A stretch of DNA of 64,000 bases. Origin: Prostheceraeus crozeri (taxonomy: Eukaryota > Platyhelminthes > Polycladida > Euryleptidae). Below the pieces are notes generated by a model. It did no database searches and was not told where the DNA came from. It saw nothing but the letters and a program-made list of their open reading frames with translations. The position numbers and the translations under genes are program-made. The stretch lies in assembly GCA_907163375.1 (NCBI GenBank), contig CAJQUW010001420.1, positions 868,001-932,000 of the forward strand, in the 5' to 3' direction. Every line of letters begins with the position of its first letter. Position 1 is the first letter of the stretch. Shown here piece after piece: positions 29,101 to 42,500 of the stretch.

Positions 29101-32100
29101 ACATGATTTGAGCTTCTTGACCATGTGCACAAAAAGGCTACACCTTGTCTAATCAAAAACCTGAAAGCTTCTACAAGTAAGTAAGGAAAGAGAGCAGCGT
29201 GGTGAACCCCTTGTTTATTCGCAGAACACTGAAATTACCTTTCGATTAAAAAAAGTGGGCATTTAATATATTCATCAGCTTGAGCTATGAAAAATACAAA
29301 TAAGAACAATAAGACAATTGAAGGCCTTATTGAACGGTAATTATTGCTGACTTGTATTCATGCTAGACCTATATAAGCATTGGTTGTCAATGTATTTGGT
29401 TCACCAAAGTCCCATGAGTATGTGTCTGCGACACGAAACGTCGGGCAGTTTGTGATTTTTGAAAATATTATTTTTCATTAAATTTCGCCAATAAATTTTT
29501 GAGAGATACCAGTCTTTTTCTGATAATGGCTAAATCTTTTGTCTTCTTTGAAGTCAAAATTGAAAACGACAATTAGAATATCATGACACCGTATGATATC
29601 AAAATTGAAAATACCAGACTTGTGTCAATTCAGAGTGGCGGCCGAGCCCGGGAATTTTGTTGGGGCTCGGGAATCGCCCTTAAATTTTAGCGAAATAGCC
29701 AATTAGCCCTTAAATAGCCCGGGAATGTTATCTCGTGATTTTTGTCTCTAAGGTCAATGAACATAATTTCTTAATTTCAACCAACTAGTAATATGACTAT
29801 TATTAAGCCACTATTTCTGTTAAATGTCTTCGAATCCTGATTGATGTAATCAATTAAATATGCGCAACATCTGGATGGAATATTCAAGACTTCATAAACT
29901 TGTTTTATTTTTACATGATTGTCAATGATATCTGTGAGGCGATGGTTATGTCGTTGACGCGTCGCTGATAGTGAAATCGCTGAAAGTTTTCCAAATAAGT
30001 ATATAATGGTTGCATTCTCTAAAAGCAATCTGTGGCTGTTCACACTACATTGAAGTCGTGTAGGCAATTGGGTTGACTATAATTCGTACATACAAATATA
30101 AAGTCGCAATCAATGGACAGGGGTCGCAAAAAATCGTTTTGAATTTTGTGTTTTATAATGTGCTTGCATGCAATTTAGTAACAGACTCGTAATATGGCAA
30201 ATTATGCAGCCTCTAAATACATACTAAAAAAGTAAATTCTAAATCACTTATCCTGCGCAATAAATTTCATCAGTTGAAAGATTTTTACAAAAGTACAACT
30301 TTCTGAGCAATAAATGATCTAAGTAAGAATATATCAATTTAGCACTGAAGGTTACTTATACACCTTCATCCACACCAAGTTGAGGATGATATCAGTCCAA
30401 AATCATGCAACGAAATTCTACCAACCCTTCCACTGAGAGAAAAGGGCATCAGAGTTTTCGTTGATGTTTCGAATGAAAGTCAATGGCTAAGCCAGGTGAG
30501 GGGGTGATAGAGTTCGAAAACCTCACAGTAAATCATGACAGGAAGGCCACCCAAGCCAAAGGGACTTGTGTATACACCACCGCTTCCAAATATCTGGGTC
30601 GCTAGTAGATGAAGCTATCTGGACCTTCCGCGAGCGGATACGATTTTGCTCTCTGTTACGGTCCCGACTATACCAGAAACGCGAAAAATATGACAATAAA
30701 TAACATTCTAGCTAACGTATCTGGCAAATTTTGCTAGCCTTCCATGTGCCTAGAAAAAAGGCCCAGCTATCTCAGACCTGTTCTGCCGGTTAGCCGCGAC
30801 ACAAAGTGCACCGCATTACTAATCGACGGCCAAAGAAAATATTTCAAGCGCGCGGGATTGACTGATGGTCTCTTAAAAAATTTATGACACTTTCATTATT
30901 GAGCCTATTGAGTTTGAAAATTATCAGAACTATTGAAGAATGAACTTAATTAGGCATATGCAATACACATTTAATCACGCATTTAGCCAGTATTTTTTTA
31001 AGCGAGCACAGATGATCAGGCCTTTATTCAGTGGCTTGTAGCCCGAGAACTGCTTGTGAGATCTGAGTTTTTTCCCAACGATAGAAGGGTTCATTTTTCG
31101 CACTCGTACTTTCTAATGATCACAAAATAAGCATAATATTTTATTTTCATCAACTGATTATTTTGTAACTTGTTCCATATAATTTTTGCTTTTAGTCAAT
31201 TTTTCAGACTTCAACTTTCAAACATGCAAGGCTGAAATAGTTAATTGTCTTTTCAGACGTGATATTCAAAAACTGCATTCTCAAGTAATTAGCAAACATT
31301 TTCAAAATTTGTTATCGGCACAGTTTCTAATAATATTTCAATACACACTAATTGCAAGAGTCTGACGGAATTAATTATACAATGTGAAGAAGAAGCAAGT
31401 TGAATAATTTGATGACGAGGAATGCAAAGTCACATTAAGGCAAATCAAGCCAGATAAAGAAACTTCTGCTATGGTTTAATACCATGTTATTTGTCTTCAA
31501 TGCAAAGGTAGCATTACTGTGTTGGACTGTCATTGCTATCCCTTGAATCAAGAAATATCGAGACCTTGATTCTGCAGTATTATACCTGACATTGCTGCAA
31601 ACGTCAGACACAAACTTTTTAGCTGACGGTTTCCATGCGTCCTTTGTCTCTATGCAAGCATGATAATAAAAAAATGGTGATAAGAAGGAATTCTTCTGAC
31701 CTTCACGGTCCTCGTCCAGTGTGGCAATTTTTCTGGCTTCTCCTGTTGATAACTAGGTGTCATCGTGCTATTGCATTAACATGTGTATTTTGATATCATG
31801 GTTTCTATCATGGTTGTTGCTTCAACTTAACATGCTTGAAAATTTCAGTCTGATAAATCGGCGAAATACAATTTTCTAGAATTTGATGAATCAGATGATG
31901 ATAATGGAGTATTATTTGATCCTTGGAAAGTTCAAGAAATCAACTTTTCTATCGATATGAAATCATCATCAGATCCCACTGACTGCAGGTCATTGAGGAA
32001 AGGCATATGTTTATAAGCTTAAGAACCACCGCTCACAGAATTCACACATTTGGAAAAGTGAGTGCGTTATTGTCAAATATCGTTCATTATCTACACATAA

Positions 32101-35100
32101 ATTTGGTGGCAAAATTCAAATTTAATGATGAAAATAGTTTAAAGCAGTGTCCGGATAATTCTTGATCGGTGCAATTGGAATAACATATCTGGTCAATATA
32201 TGAAATAGCTTGAAAATTCGATGAACAGCCCGGGAAACGCCCGGGAATTGGAATCTTGAAATTTGGCCGCCACCCTGGTCAATTGCTCATGAAATGTAAT
32301 TGATAAAAATTCTTCAATTACTTTGTAATTACTATAGATGATTGTCACCTTTTTACTGTGCGCTTCCCCACCACTTCCTTATTAAGGCGGATTTTCTGAG
32401 ATAAATTACAATTGCTCCCCGGAAAAAACAGACGACACGCTTGTAGCATTAATATTGAATTACCACCTTTAACCCCCCCCCGCCAGTGTTTCGCCTTACA
32501 TCTCTACTGCGATTCAAACTGAAGAAACAGGATTGGGATACCGACACTTGTGGCTTCTTGGTGACTTTGACATGTATGCAATTACATCATTGCCAAGATT
32601 TAAATTAATTCGAAGATTTCAACTTTGGATTCCAGAAGAATTTATTTGCTTCTCCTTTTCCGAGGGGAGTAGTTTTCTGATTCACATTTTCAGTTCATCA
32701 ATTAAGATAAGAGGGAAAGAATATCATAACACCGTGACTTTATTTAGATTTTGGATATATGTTTCGTCATAAATTTCTTTGAAAAAATGCCGGTAGTTGT
32801 ACACCAGGTACACATCTAAGTATGGTAGGGCATTATTGACTAGGACAGTCAAGAAATTTAAACTGCGTGCGGAATGAATATTTAGCTGTGTTGACTGCAA
32901 AGTAATTGCAATTACGTCTCAATTACATGGCCAAAAATGTAATTGATTACGATGAATAAATTTCTTGTCAGAAAATGCAATTGATTACAATTACTAATTA
33001 CAGTAATTGTAATTGCAATTAAAATTACAACACAAGTCTGGAAAATACGTTGATTATTACAGTGAATATAAATGATGACATCAAGTCATGAACTGATGAA
33101 CGTTACAATTTGTAATGATAAATATTAACAATTTCATGAGTATTTTGCTGTAGAGGAAATGAAATGCTGGTTGATGAATTAACGGAATCATGAGAGTCAT
33201 GCTGGAAGTAGAGGACCTACAAATGTACTATCACAAGCTCACCTATGTCCAAATCCAATGATAGGCTTTCTCGAAGTGCTCTTTTAAAGTCATTTGAGCC
33301 CATATTTGGGCAACATTGAGAACTGCAGCTCAAGGAATTGATTTTCCCGAACATTGAGTAGGGTCCCGGATAATTATTTACTCATTCGTTAAATGTCATG
33401 GTTTATATCTTCAACTCCAAATATACTGGTAACTGAACCGTATCTATATTCCAGGCTGTATTCAGACATTGTTTCTCATTCTTCGGCAAGGCTCTCCGAG
33501 TTACACACAGGATTCCCAAACCGTACGAATGTTTTTCCGGAGCAATGATGTTTTGCTTCTTCGCAACTCACAATTCTACCGGTAAGGAAAGCCGAAAATA
33601 ACTCCTTGTTTTCTGCATTTTTGCATGATTTTGAATTTTTTACTGAATTTTGAAGTACTTGAATTGTGTCAGAGGAACGGAAATGATTAACACGCTTATT
33701 CGATCACCTGATCAAGATCAGTCAAATATTTCAGACAAAATTACCTGGTCAGGTCAATTTTTTTATAAAAAGATAGGTTTCATGTGAAAACTGAAATGCT
33801 CGTATAAAAGAAAACGACAGGAATTTTTTAATGTAGGGTTTCAGTCTAGCCGGTAGATCTGCTTAATTGGTTGAAACCCCGGAAACCCCGGTATAAGAAA
33901 TAATGGTAGAAAATCATTGATGCTTTCCAAAACTGATTATTTACTCACTCTGACTTCAATAACATGATATTTTGAAATTTGAGAATATCTAAGTGCCAAT
34001 TTGGGCGTGGATTACCAGTGACCCATTGGGCCTTCGCGGTATTGAAACCCCGAGAATTTCGGTAAAAGTAAAATGCTTTGATGCGCTTCGAAATAGTTTA
34101 TTTATACATTACGACTTCAGTAAAGTGATATTTCGTGAATAAAGTGACAGAAGACTTGCTGTTCTACAATGCTCACACCACTTGCGGTTGATTTAGTATT
34201 CCGAAAATACATGTACTGCTTATAAGCTACTCAAACATCTTCGTATATCACCATCATTGCGGTTTAGCAGTGGTGAAAACAGCAGAAGCAGTCACGTCCT
34301 TTCATGAAGCAATTGAATATGTCACGATACACATTAAATTATCATTTAATCCACCATTTGAATTCAAAAGCTGTGATACAGTAGGTCTACTTGAATTTTG
34401 AGTGTCAATCTGACCTGTGCATTTTAATAATAGTTTGTACTAAGTTGCTATAGCATGAAAAAGTCACAAACACAAGGAAATTACATTTGTATAACTCAAA
34501 AAAGCAATTTTGTCCGCTATGATGACAATCATTTTTTTCTACCACCGCAGCCCAATGGGTCACAGGTGACCCACCAATATTTAGGAACCTCTCCTGAAGT
34601 AGGGATTTGGTGTAGAAAGTTCTCCTTTCGAATATACATACTTAAGAACATTGTCCGTCTACATGACAAGTCTAGTTTCACGAAATGGCATGTAACACAA
34701 AAATAAGCATCTTTCCTAAAAGGCACATTCGAAAGCGAATCAAAATGTGATGCACGTCACATTTTCTTCGTGATTTAAATCAAATGAATCAAAATTTCAT
34801 TCGATATTTTTTTGAAATTATATTGGGTCATTCCACATCAAAACGTCGAGTGGCCTGTGGCGAAGATTCTCAGATTTCCTTGAAATTCACATGTTTTCAT
34901 GATTTGGGGCTATCTAGATGAAATCCAAAATATTCTGGAAAAATTTCATCGGGAAAGTCACCTACATGGTTCTGACTTATTCAAATTTTTCTATTTTTAG
35001 AGAATTTATGAAAAATCCTACATATTTTTAACAGCATACATCACCGACTTCGCAACGAAGTTGAGGAAAATTATTCTTGGACGGTTTGATTGATACCTAA

Positions 35101-38100
35101 CTATAGATGTTCCAAGTGGAATTCACAACTTTTTCGCTGCAAAAAAATTTCTTTGGGCCCTCAAAAAGAGTACAAATTTCAGAAAATTTTTGAAAAAATC
35201 GAATTTTCAAACATCTCTTAAAAAATGGAAAAGTGGTTTTGCGGTCCCTTCTTCCACAGGCGACTAAAAACATATCCAAATGATTGTAAAGAAATATTGA
35301 GAAAATCAACAGGGATCGGGAAAGTGTTTTTGAATCTCAAATTATATGAACCATATTCAATTTGACATCTTTGACTCAGTCCTGACATTTTCTCGCAGCA
35401 GGTACGTCAATTCTGATAGGTCGAGTGTTTTACGCTTCACATCATCTATCTTAGACAGTAATCAGAAGTAATCAGAAGTAACTTTTTCTACCCAGAAGTA
35501 TAATTTTTTGAATTTGAAAATGTGTTAAAATTGGCTTGTTTTTTGTGCTGCTACTATCAAATTTATAAGTAGTATGTGCTTTCCCTTTATTATTTGAAAG
35601 GCAGTCAAATTCTCTGAATTTATTGAGAGGCATAAGGCAACCTCTGACCGAGTTGCTTCTATAGACAAGATGAATGAATCACAGATACATACCGGTGAGC
35701 AGATCATAACTGTCTCTCGCCAGAAAATACATGTACTTGGGCTAAAAGTTCGCGGATACTGTTAGAGTCGCAGCAATTATTCATTGAAGCGATCATAATT
35801 AGAAGCTCATATGATAATAGGTAAACATTTACACAATTTCTACCTATATACCGGTAAGTAATCACACAGTACGTATGGTTCCTGGTACAAGTGTTTATTA
35901 AGTCCTTCCACAATTATAGCTTGATAAAATTGTATCCTTGGTATTTCATGCCTTTGCTGAGAGTAGGTGTGAATTAGCATCAGTGGCTTCTTGTATCTCC
36001 CTGAATATGTCTTCTCGACGAATACTTTTGAGCTTCAATAAATGAGAATTTTTTGCTGTAATGTGCAAGTCTCTCGCAATTTCCGCTCATAACGCACCAT
36101 TTGGAGATTTCATGGAATCCTTGACACAACAGCATCGAAGCTCTCGTGACTGCATCTAAATCAAGCAGTATACTTGAAAATTGATAAATATTTATGTACA
36201 TGTAGGGCCTATATTCCGCGCACACTGCATGGTTGCATAAATACATGAAACAGGCCATCATTTTTTTAATCGCTATAACTGATGAGTAGGAAATGTCCTA
36301 AGACTTGAAATAAGCACGAAACAATTTGGCTACCGTTGACGATGCGCTTCGTCCAAAAAAGGACTCGACAGTTAGACTCGAAAGGTCGAAAAATAGCTAT
36401 GGCTACATGAATTGGAATCTTGGACCTATTGGAAATATGCGTGTTGACATTTGAAATCAACTCGGCTGAACTGCTCAAGACATTGAACGCCCACTTCGAA
36501 GAAACAAGCATCAAGAAAATTTTTTCCTCGCAAGTGTCTATAATCCACCTTGTCTTCCCTCACAGTAGTACACCTGTCCATCATGAATGCTAGAAAAATT
36601 TGTCGACGGCAGGTTGTGCCAGATTAAGCCATGATATATAAAATGAAGAAGAGGATCATTTTAATCTCGACGTTTCTAACAGAAAAGAACAGTAAGTGTA
36701 TTTCAACTAAATTAGACATAAATGTGATCTTTATTTACTTGCCTCTCATTTTAGTAAAGAAGAAAATGAATCGACAAATGATTGGGTCTCTGTCGATTAC
36801 TTAAGCGATCAATATCCTGGACAAAGAATTTCGATTAGTGAAATAAGGACAGAAGTCTGCGCTAGCTAGAGCAGGACAATATTTCCGGTACTCCAAGTCT
36901 CCCGATATTCACAGATATCCAAGGGAGGACATCGTGAAGAAATCATTGAAATCATTGAGTAAATCCTGTCATTGACGTAAACAATCTGTTGGATACAAAG
37001 CACATACTACTTATAAATTTGATAGTAGCAGCACAAAAAACAAGCCAATTTTAACACATTTTCAAATTCAAAAAATTATACTTCTGGGTAGAAAAAGTTA
37101 CTTCTGATTACTTCTGATTACTGTCTAAGATAGATGATGTGAAGCGTAAAACACTCGACCTATCAGAATTGACGTACCTGCTGCGAGAAAATGTCAGGAC
37201 TGAGTCAAAGATGTCAAATTGAATATGGTTCATATAATTTGAGATTCAAAAAACACTTTCCCGATCCCTGTTGATTTTCTAAATATTTCTTTACAATCAT
37301 TTGGATGTGTTTTTAGTCGCCTGTGGAAGAAGGGACCGCAAAACCACTTTTCCATTTTTTAAGAGATGTTTGAAAATTCGATTTTTTCAAAAATTTTCTG
37401 AAATTTGTACTCTTTTTGAGGGCCCAAGGAAATTTTCTTGCTTCGGCCGAAAATTTGTGTCTAATATTTTAATACATTCGAGTTTAATACACATATCGTC
37501 GGATTTTTCTTTCCGTTTTTGACACTAACTGTTATGGTTTTTTCCCTGTGGGAGGGGCAGTGAGATTGGAAGAATGTGTGATAAAACTGATACTGTGTCA
37601 GGTTTTCCCTTCAACCTCATGAATTTTACGATTCGTTTATATCTACTATTTTCATGTCAGGTTTCTTTCTTGAATGAAGTAAATGTGACATAGCCAGAAG
37701 CCTATTTTTCTTATAGGAAAATTCTATCAGGGGAATTCTTGCGATTCGTTTCACCATATTACTTCAAGTCGTGACTTCTATTAAGATTGTCAATCTTGGC
37801 TGCGGTAACCATTTGAACTACTACAATAAAAACGTTTCACTCGGCTAATGGAATTTTTATGAATGTAGTATTTATCAGTCAGTACTATTGGTTTGCTATT
37901 AGTCGTGTTTACTTTGGGTGAACCGTAAATCTTGTCGTTGTGATATTTAAGATAATAAAATGACATTTTCCTATCTTCTGCTCATGTCACATGCAAATTT
38001 GGCGCAATAAAATGTCATTGAATTGATAAACTTTCATCATTTGTCGACTGAAACTTGAATACTACTCATGATCGCTAACGTGGTGCAACGTGTGAAATAA

Positions 38101-39492
38101 TAGCGCATGTTTAGCTTCTTTTGTCTCTCATGTTATGGTTAGGACATGATGAGTGTGATCAAATGCATTCTCGGTTTTACACCATTACCTGTCAAAGGCT
38201 TTGAAAGTCTGCTACAGACGTCCATTTCGAGTTGCCCGAGGCCTGGAGAGATCATGATTCATGCTCCTGTTCAGTTCAAAGATGGATGAAGGATTTCAAC
38301 GATGGAAACAGCCCGGACATTGTCGATGCTCCACGCTATGGCCTTCCGAGATTAGCAAGAACGGAAGACCTCTCCAACCAAGTTACCGACATTATCAAGG
38401 ATGCTGGCCCTCATCTTTCTCCTCGTGATATTGCTGAGCTACTCAACTGCAACAGAAGCACACTCCATTGAATTTTTAAAACGTTGATTTGCTCCGGTTG
38501 GGTGTCGGATGATCTCACAGCTGAGCACCGGCAACTCTGAGTGACATGTGCCAAGCAGTTGAGACGGAACTTGTTAACTTACAGGAAGAGAAGTGCAACC
38601 TTTATTGTCATGCTGTCCTGGACGAAACGCGGGTACCATGCAATGTTCACGGAACAAAAACCGACAACAAGACCTGGTTGGGCAAAGATGAACCAAGGAG
38701 ACAAGTGGTTCGACAGAACTTAATGAGATGCCAGAAGTCCATGGTGACCTTCACTCCAAACAAACGTTTCTCTGCGACAACATTTCCCTATGGTGTCACT
38801 GTCAATGCTGATGCTATGGTCGATTACCTGAGGAGAACTGGAGATCTTCGACGAACCCTCTGAATCTCTGATCCAAGTCTGTACGACTCAGTTTGATATC
38901 TTGTTACTGAGGCACGATTTGAAACAGCCAACTTTCTAATGATGGCAAACTTTATTTCTCTTAGCAATTAATTTCTGCCAATATCCATTTAGGCGGAAAA
39001 AAGAATTACAAATTTACAAATTGAATCAGTAGAAAATATAAAATTCACACCCACACTTAGGTAGAGGGGAAAAGTCCATGTAATAAAAGTAGGTGAATTA
39101 GAAAACTATGACGGGCCTAAGCAACGGGTAGTGTTGGATTACATAGTGCCAATAAGCATGTAATTGTCGACCTCACTGAGAATAACAAACATTTCATAGA
39201 AATGGTGAGATTAGGGGTGTAGCGATAACTGATTCTGATAATAGGTGGAAGGAAGACGATTAATTGGCCGATAGTTTCATTTAATTTCATGCGAAATCGA
39301 CATTTTCGATGTACCCAATTTGGTTTAAAGTAAATTAGTGGTGATGAAGCACACCAAATAATAACTTGACATCCTGAGTTTTCCATGTAAACTGGTGTTA
39401 TACTAGTCTAGTGCTACATAAATTTGATTAATTTTGAATTTTGATAAATTATAATTTTATAAATAATATTATAAATATATATTATATATATT

Positions 39493-39561
<69 letters not shown>

Positions 39562-42500
39562 ATAATTATTTTTGTTCAGATTTTAGTAGGCTACTTCAGG
39601 TATTTCTCAATAGATAATTTATTTGTCAGAAATATGCTACAACAAGGTTTTTGTATGATTACTTAAGTATCAAATTCCAATCCAAATCACATCAATAATC
39701 ATCATCACTAAAATAATAGAGACGCGAAATAACTATCAACCAGCTGACACATTTTCCAGTCAATGCGGGAACTCAAAATGGCCAGTATTTTTGGAAACAC
39801 GAACTTGCCGCTCATTTTTAAGAAAAAAATGACCTCCTTTCAAATTTGATGCTTCTTATACTTTGCGTTGATGCACAATCGAGTTTACTTTTTGGTTTGC
39901 AATCATGTCTATCATGACGAGCGCTGACACTATTAGACGTTGGTGGTCAGGATTTGAGCCCACGACAAAGACGCACAATTTTCTCCATCCATCTATCCAT
40001 GGATTTCAAGGAAAGCGCGGAACACGAAGACTTTACTGAACAAGTCATGAAAAACGATTTCTGCGAGATCTAATAATATTCAAAGTATGTTAACTGCGGG
40101 ACAATGTATCTGTGATGTGGGAATTTCCTGGGGGAAATGCGGTTTGAAAACCAAGCACTCCTTGTGTTAGCATATTGCGATTTAAGAACACGCCTACACG
40201 TATTTACGAATATGAACCCAACTCTGACTATAGTGATTTGATCATCGTCTAATCAAAAAGGCATTAGACCCTCAACAGCCACTATATATAATCTCTATGT
40301 ATTACAACACTTCTTTGAGACATTCATTAACTATTGCATTACTTGTAAGATAAAAATTCAGATCCGATGTTTCAAATCCTCTTTCATAAAGTTCGCTTGC
40401 TGTTTATTTTTTTCTTTCACTCTCATCTCCTGCCTACTCGAAAACATTTTCAAATGGCTACTATGTAATTTGAAATAAGACGGGTCTGGGAGAGACCAAA
40501 CTTTGTATCTTCCTGATCGGAAAATGAAAACTGCAACAGGGAAGAATCCTGAGCATGACTAACGGGCCCAGGGTGGAAGCTCTGGCCCGATTCCCATCCT
40601 GTGAGAGCTCTTCCACCAAGACACGGCGAAAGTAATTGCTACCTGTACAACATGCGAAATAATTTCTTACCAGTCTTTCTTATCTTTGTATGAAAGTTAA
40701 ATCTTAGGAAGATTTCAAGTTGTTTTCAATTATCGCAATGGTAAAAAATCGTCTAAATTTAGATTAGTAGTCCAGTATACAGTGTACAATGCAAATGTAA
40801 AACAATCTGAAAATTTTCATCTAAAAATTGAAATCTTGTGCTCCGATCAGTTTTTTATTGAATTTTAACAAAATTCTTCAAAAGTCCATCAACCGGCGAT
40901 TGGTAAGTAATAGGCCGATTACCGACTATCCCTTCAACGTGTTAATAATCGGCCGATTAATCGGTTTATCCCTAGTTAAGACATTCTATGACATGTTTGT
41001 TTTCGTCAATTAGGCTATATGCTGTTGTCACTACGTAATCCAATACTACCTGCTGCATAGCCCAGTCCTAGTTTTCTATTTCACCTATTCTGTTACACAG
41101 ACTTTTTCCTATACCTAAGTGTGGGTGCGAATTTAAAATTTTATACTGATTCTGTCCGGAAATTTGTACATGTAAATTCTTTTTCCGCCTGAAGATGGCG
41201 AATGGATGTTGGTAGAAATGTATTGCTAAGAGAAATAAAGTTAGCCATCATTACAAAATTGGCTTCTTCAACCACCGACCCACCAGTGCTCTGGATAAGC
41301 GATAGTTAACTATTACAATGCAACTAGATAATTTTTTGTGCGATAAGCAGTAATACGCGTAATGACTTATTTACCAGTTTAATGAGTTGTAGGCTTACCT
41401 TATAATTTATAATAATGTTAACTACGTTGTCAGAGTCAATTAAACACAGAAATCAGAAAATCCTAACGGACATTGATATATTAATCAATAATAATATAAA
41501 GATGAATTTTCCTTTTATTGAGAGTAATAAACGATAACAAAAGTTCTAGTAGTACAAGCTGAAAGTCATTTACAAAATGCAGAAGAAGATCTAGCAAGCA
41601 AATCTAAGAATTGAAAAACTATAAAAACAAAGCAATCAGAAATGTTCCTAGGATAATATATAGTTTACGACACATGTGTATATCTATATCCCGCCTCCAC
41701 AAGAAAGCTTTAAGCGGTCAAGAAATTCTAAGTTTCAGTATAATAAAAGTTTTTCTAACAATAAAAGTTCTAACTTTTCGAGAGAGGGAAGCCCAAAACG
41801 ATCGATGTCGTCGATTTCTCTTTATTGGCGAGGCCATTCGCCTGAAGATGGCTGCCTGTAGCGGCTGAAAGGCCTCGCCAATAAAGAGAAATCGACGACA
41901 TCGATCGTTTTGGGCTTCCCTCTCTCGAAAAGTTACAATGCCTGGCCCTCTCTTCTGTGAAATAAAAGTTCTGAAATGAAAAATTTGTTCTCTGACTGAG
42001 TGCTATGTTGCGAAATGGTTTGTCTACAACGGTCAAGCTTGATTTAAAGTGATTCACTGAAGTTGGATTTACTTCTTCACTTGTGAGGGAATTCCAGTGA
42101 TTAGCAACGTCTGGAGTTCGGTATAAGAGTCTGGAACAAAGATCTCGCCGAACTTGTCATAAAAAAGTAGGGTTTGAACCACATGTACATGTGTAAGTTG
42201 CCATTCATCATGTTTTAACTGTTTAAAGGAAAGTTCACAGTATTAAGGTCGCAAAACAAGCGTGTAGATACTCTCAAATTGTGTTACATTTACATGCTCT
42301 TAGTGTTGTAATGATTGACCAGGCAACGTATTCCGGACTGAGTGTCGTCAACGGTCGACATGGGTCTAATTAAATAAACCGGGCGGCCGGTTCCAACTCT
42401 GCTACCCATGCTCATCATGTCTACTATGTGAGACGAAACATATTGCTGAAACGTCTTGCGAAACGTGACTTGCTTCTCTATTTTAATTTTTTCATCCTGT

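Noticed and set aside
30480-30860. Possible reverse-transcriptase piece (a SKYLG-like phrase in a GC-richer patch)
   Set aside because: No second motif could be found in any frame and the reading is broken by stops; not enough to call.
35097-35309. Minus-strand 70-codon frame with a near-identical plus-strand frame at 37301-37522
   Set aside because: The similarity comes from the inverted repeat DNA itself, not from a conserved protein.
40880-40975. Single end of a TIR element (GGCCGATTAATCGG...TATCCCTA)
   Set aside because: No matching opposite end or target duplication was found nearby.
41842-41870. Functional hammerhead ribozyme
   Set aside because: CUGAAGA and GAAA are present, but there is an extra base before stem II and no stem I between the outer helix and the core, so cleavage is unlikely; kept only as a relic motif.
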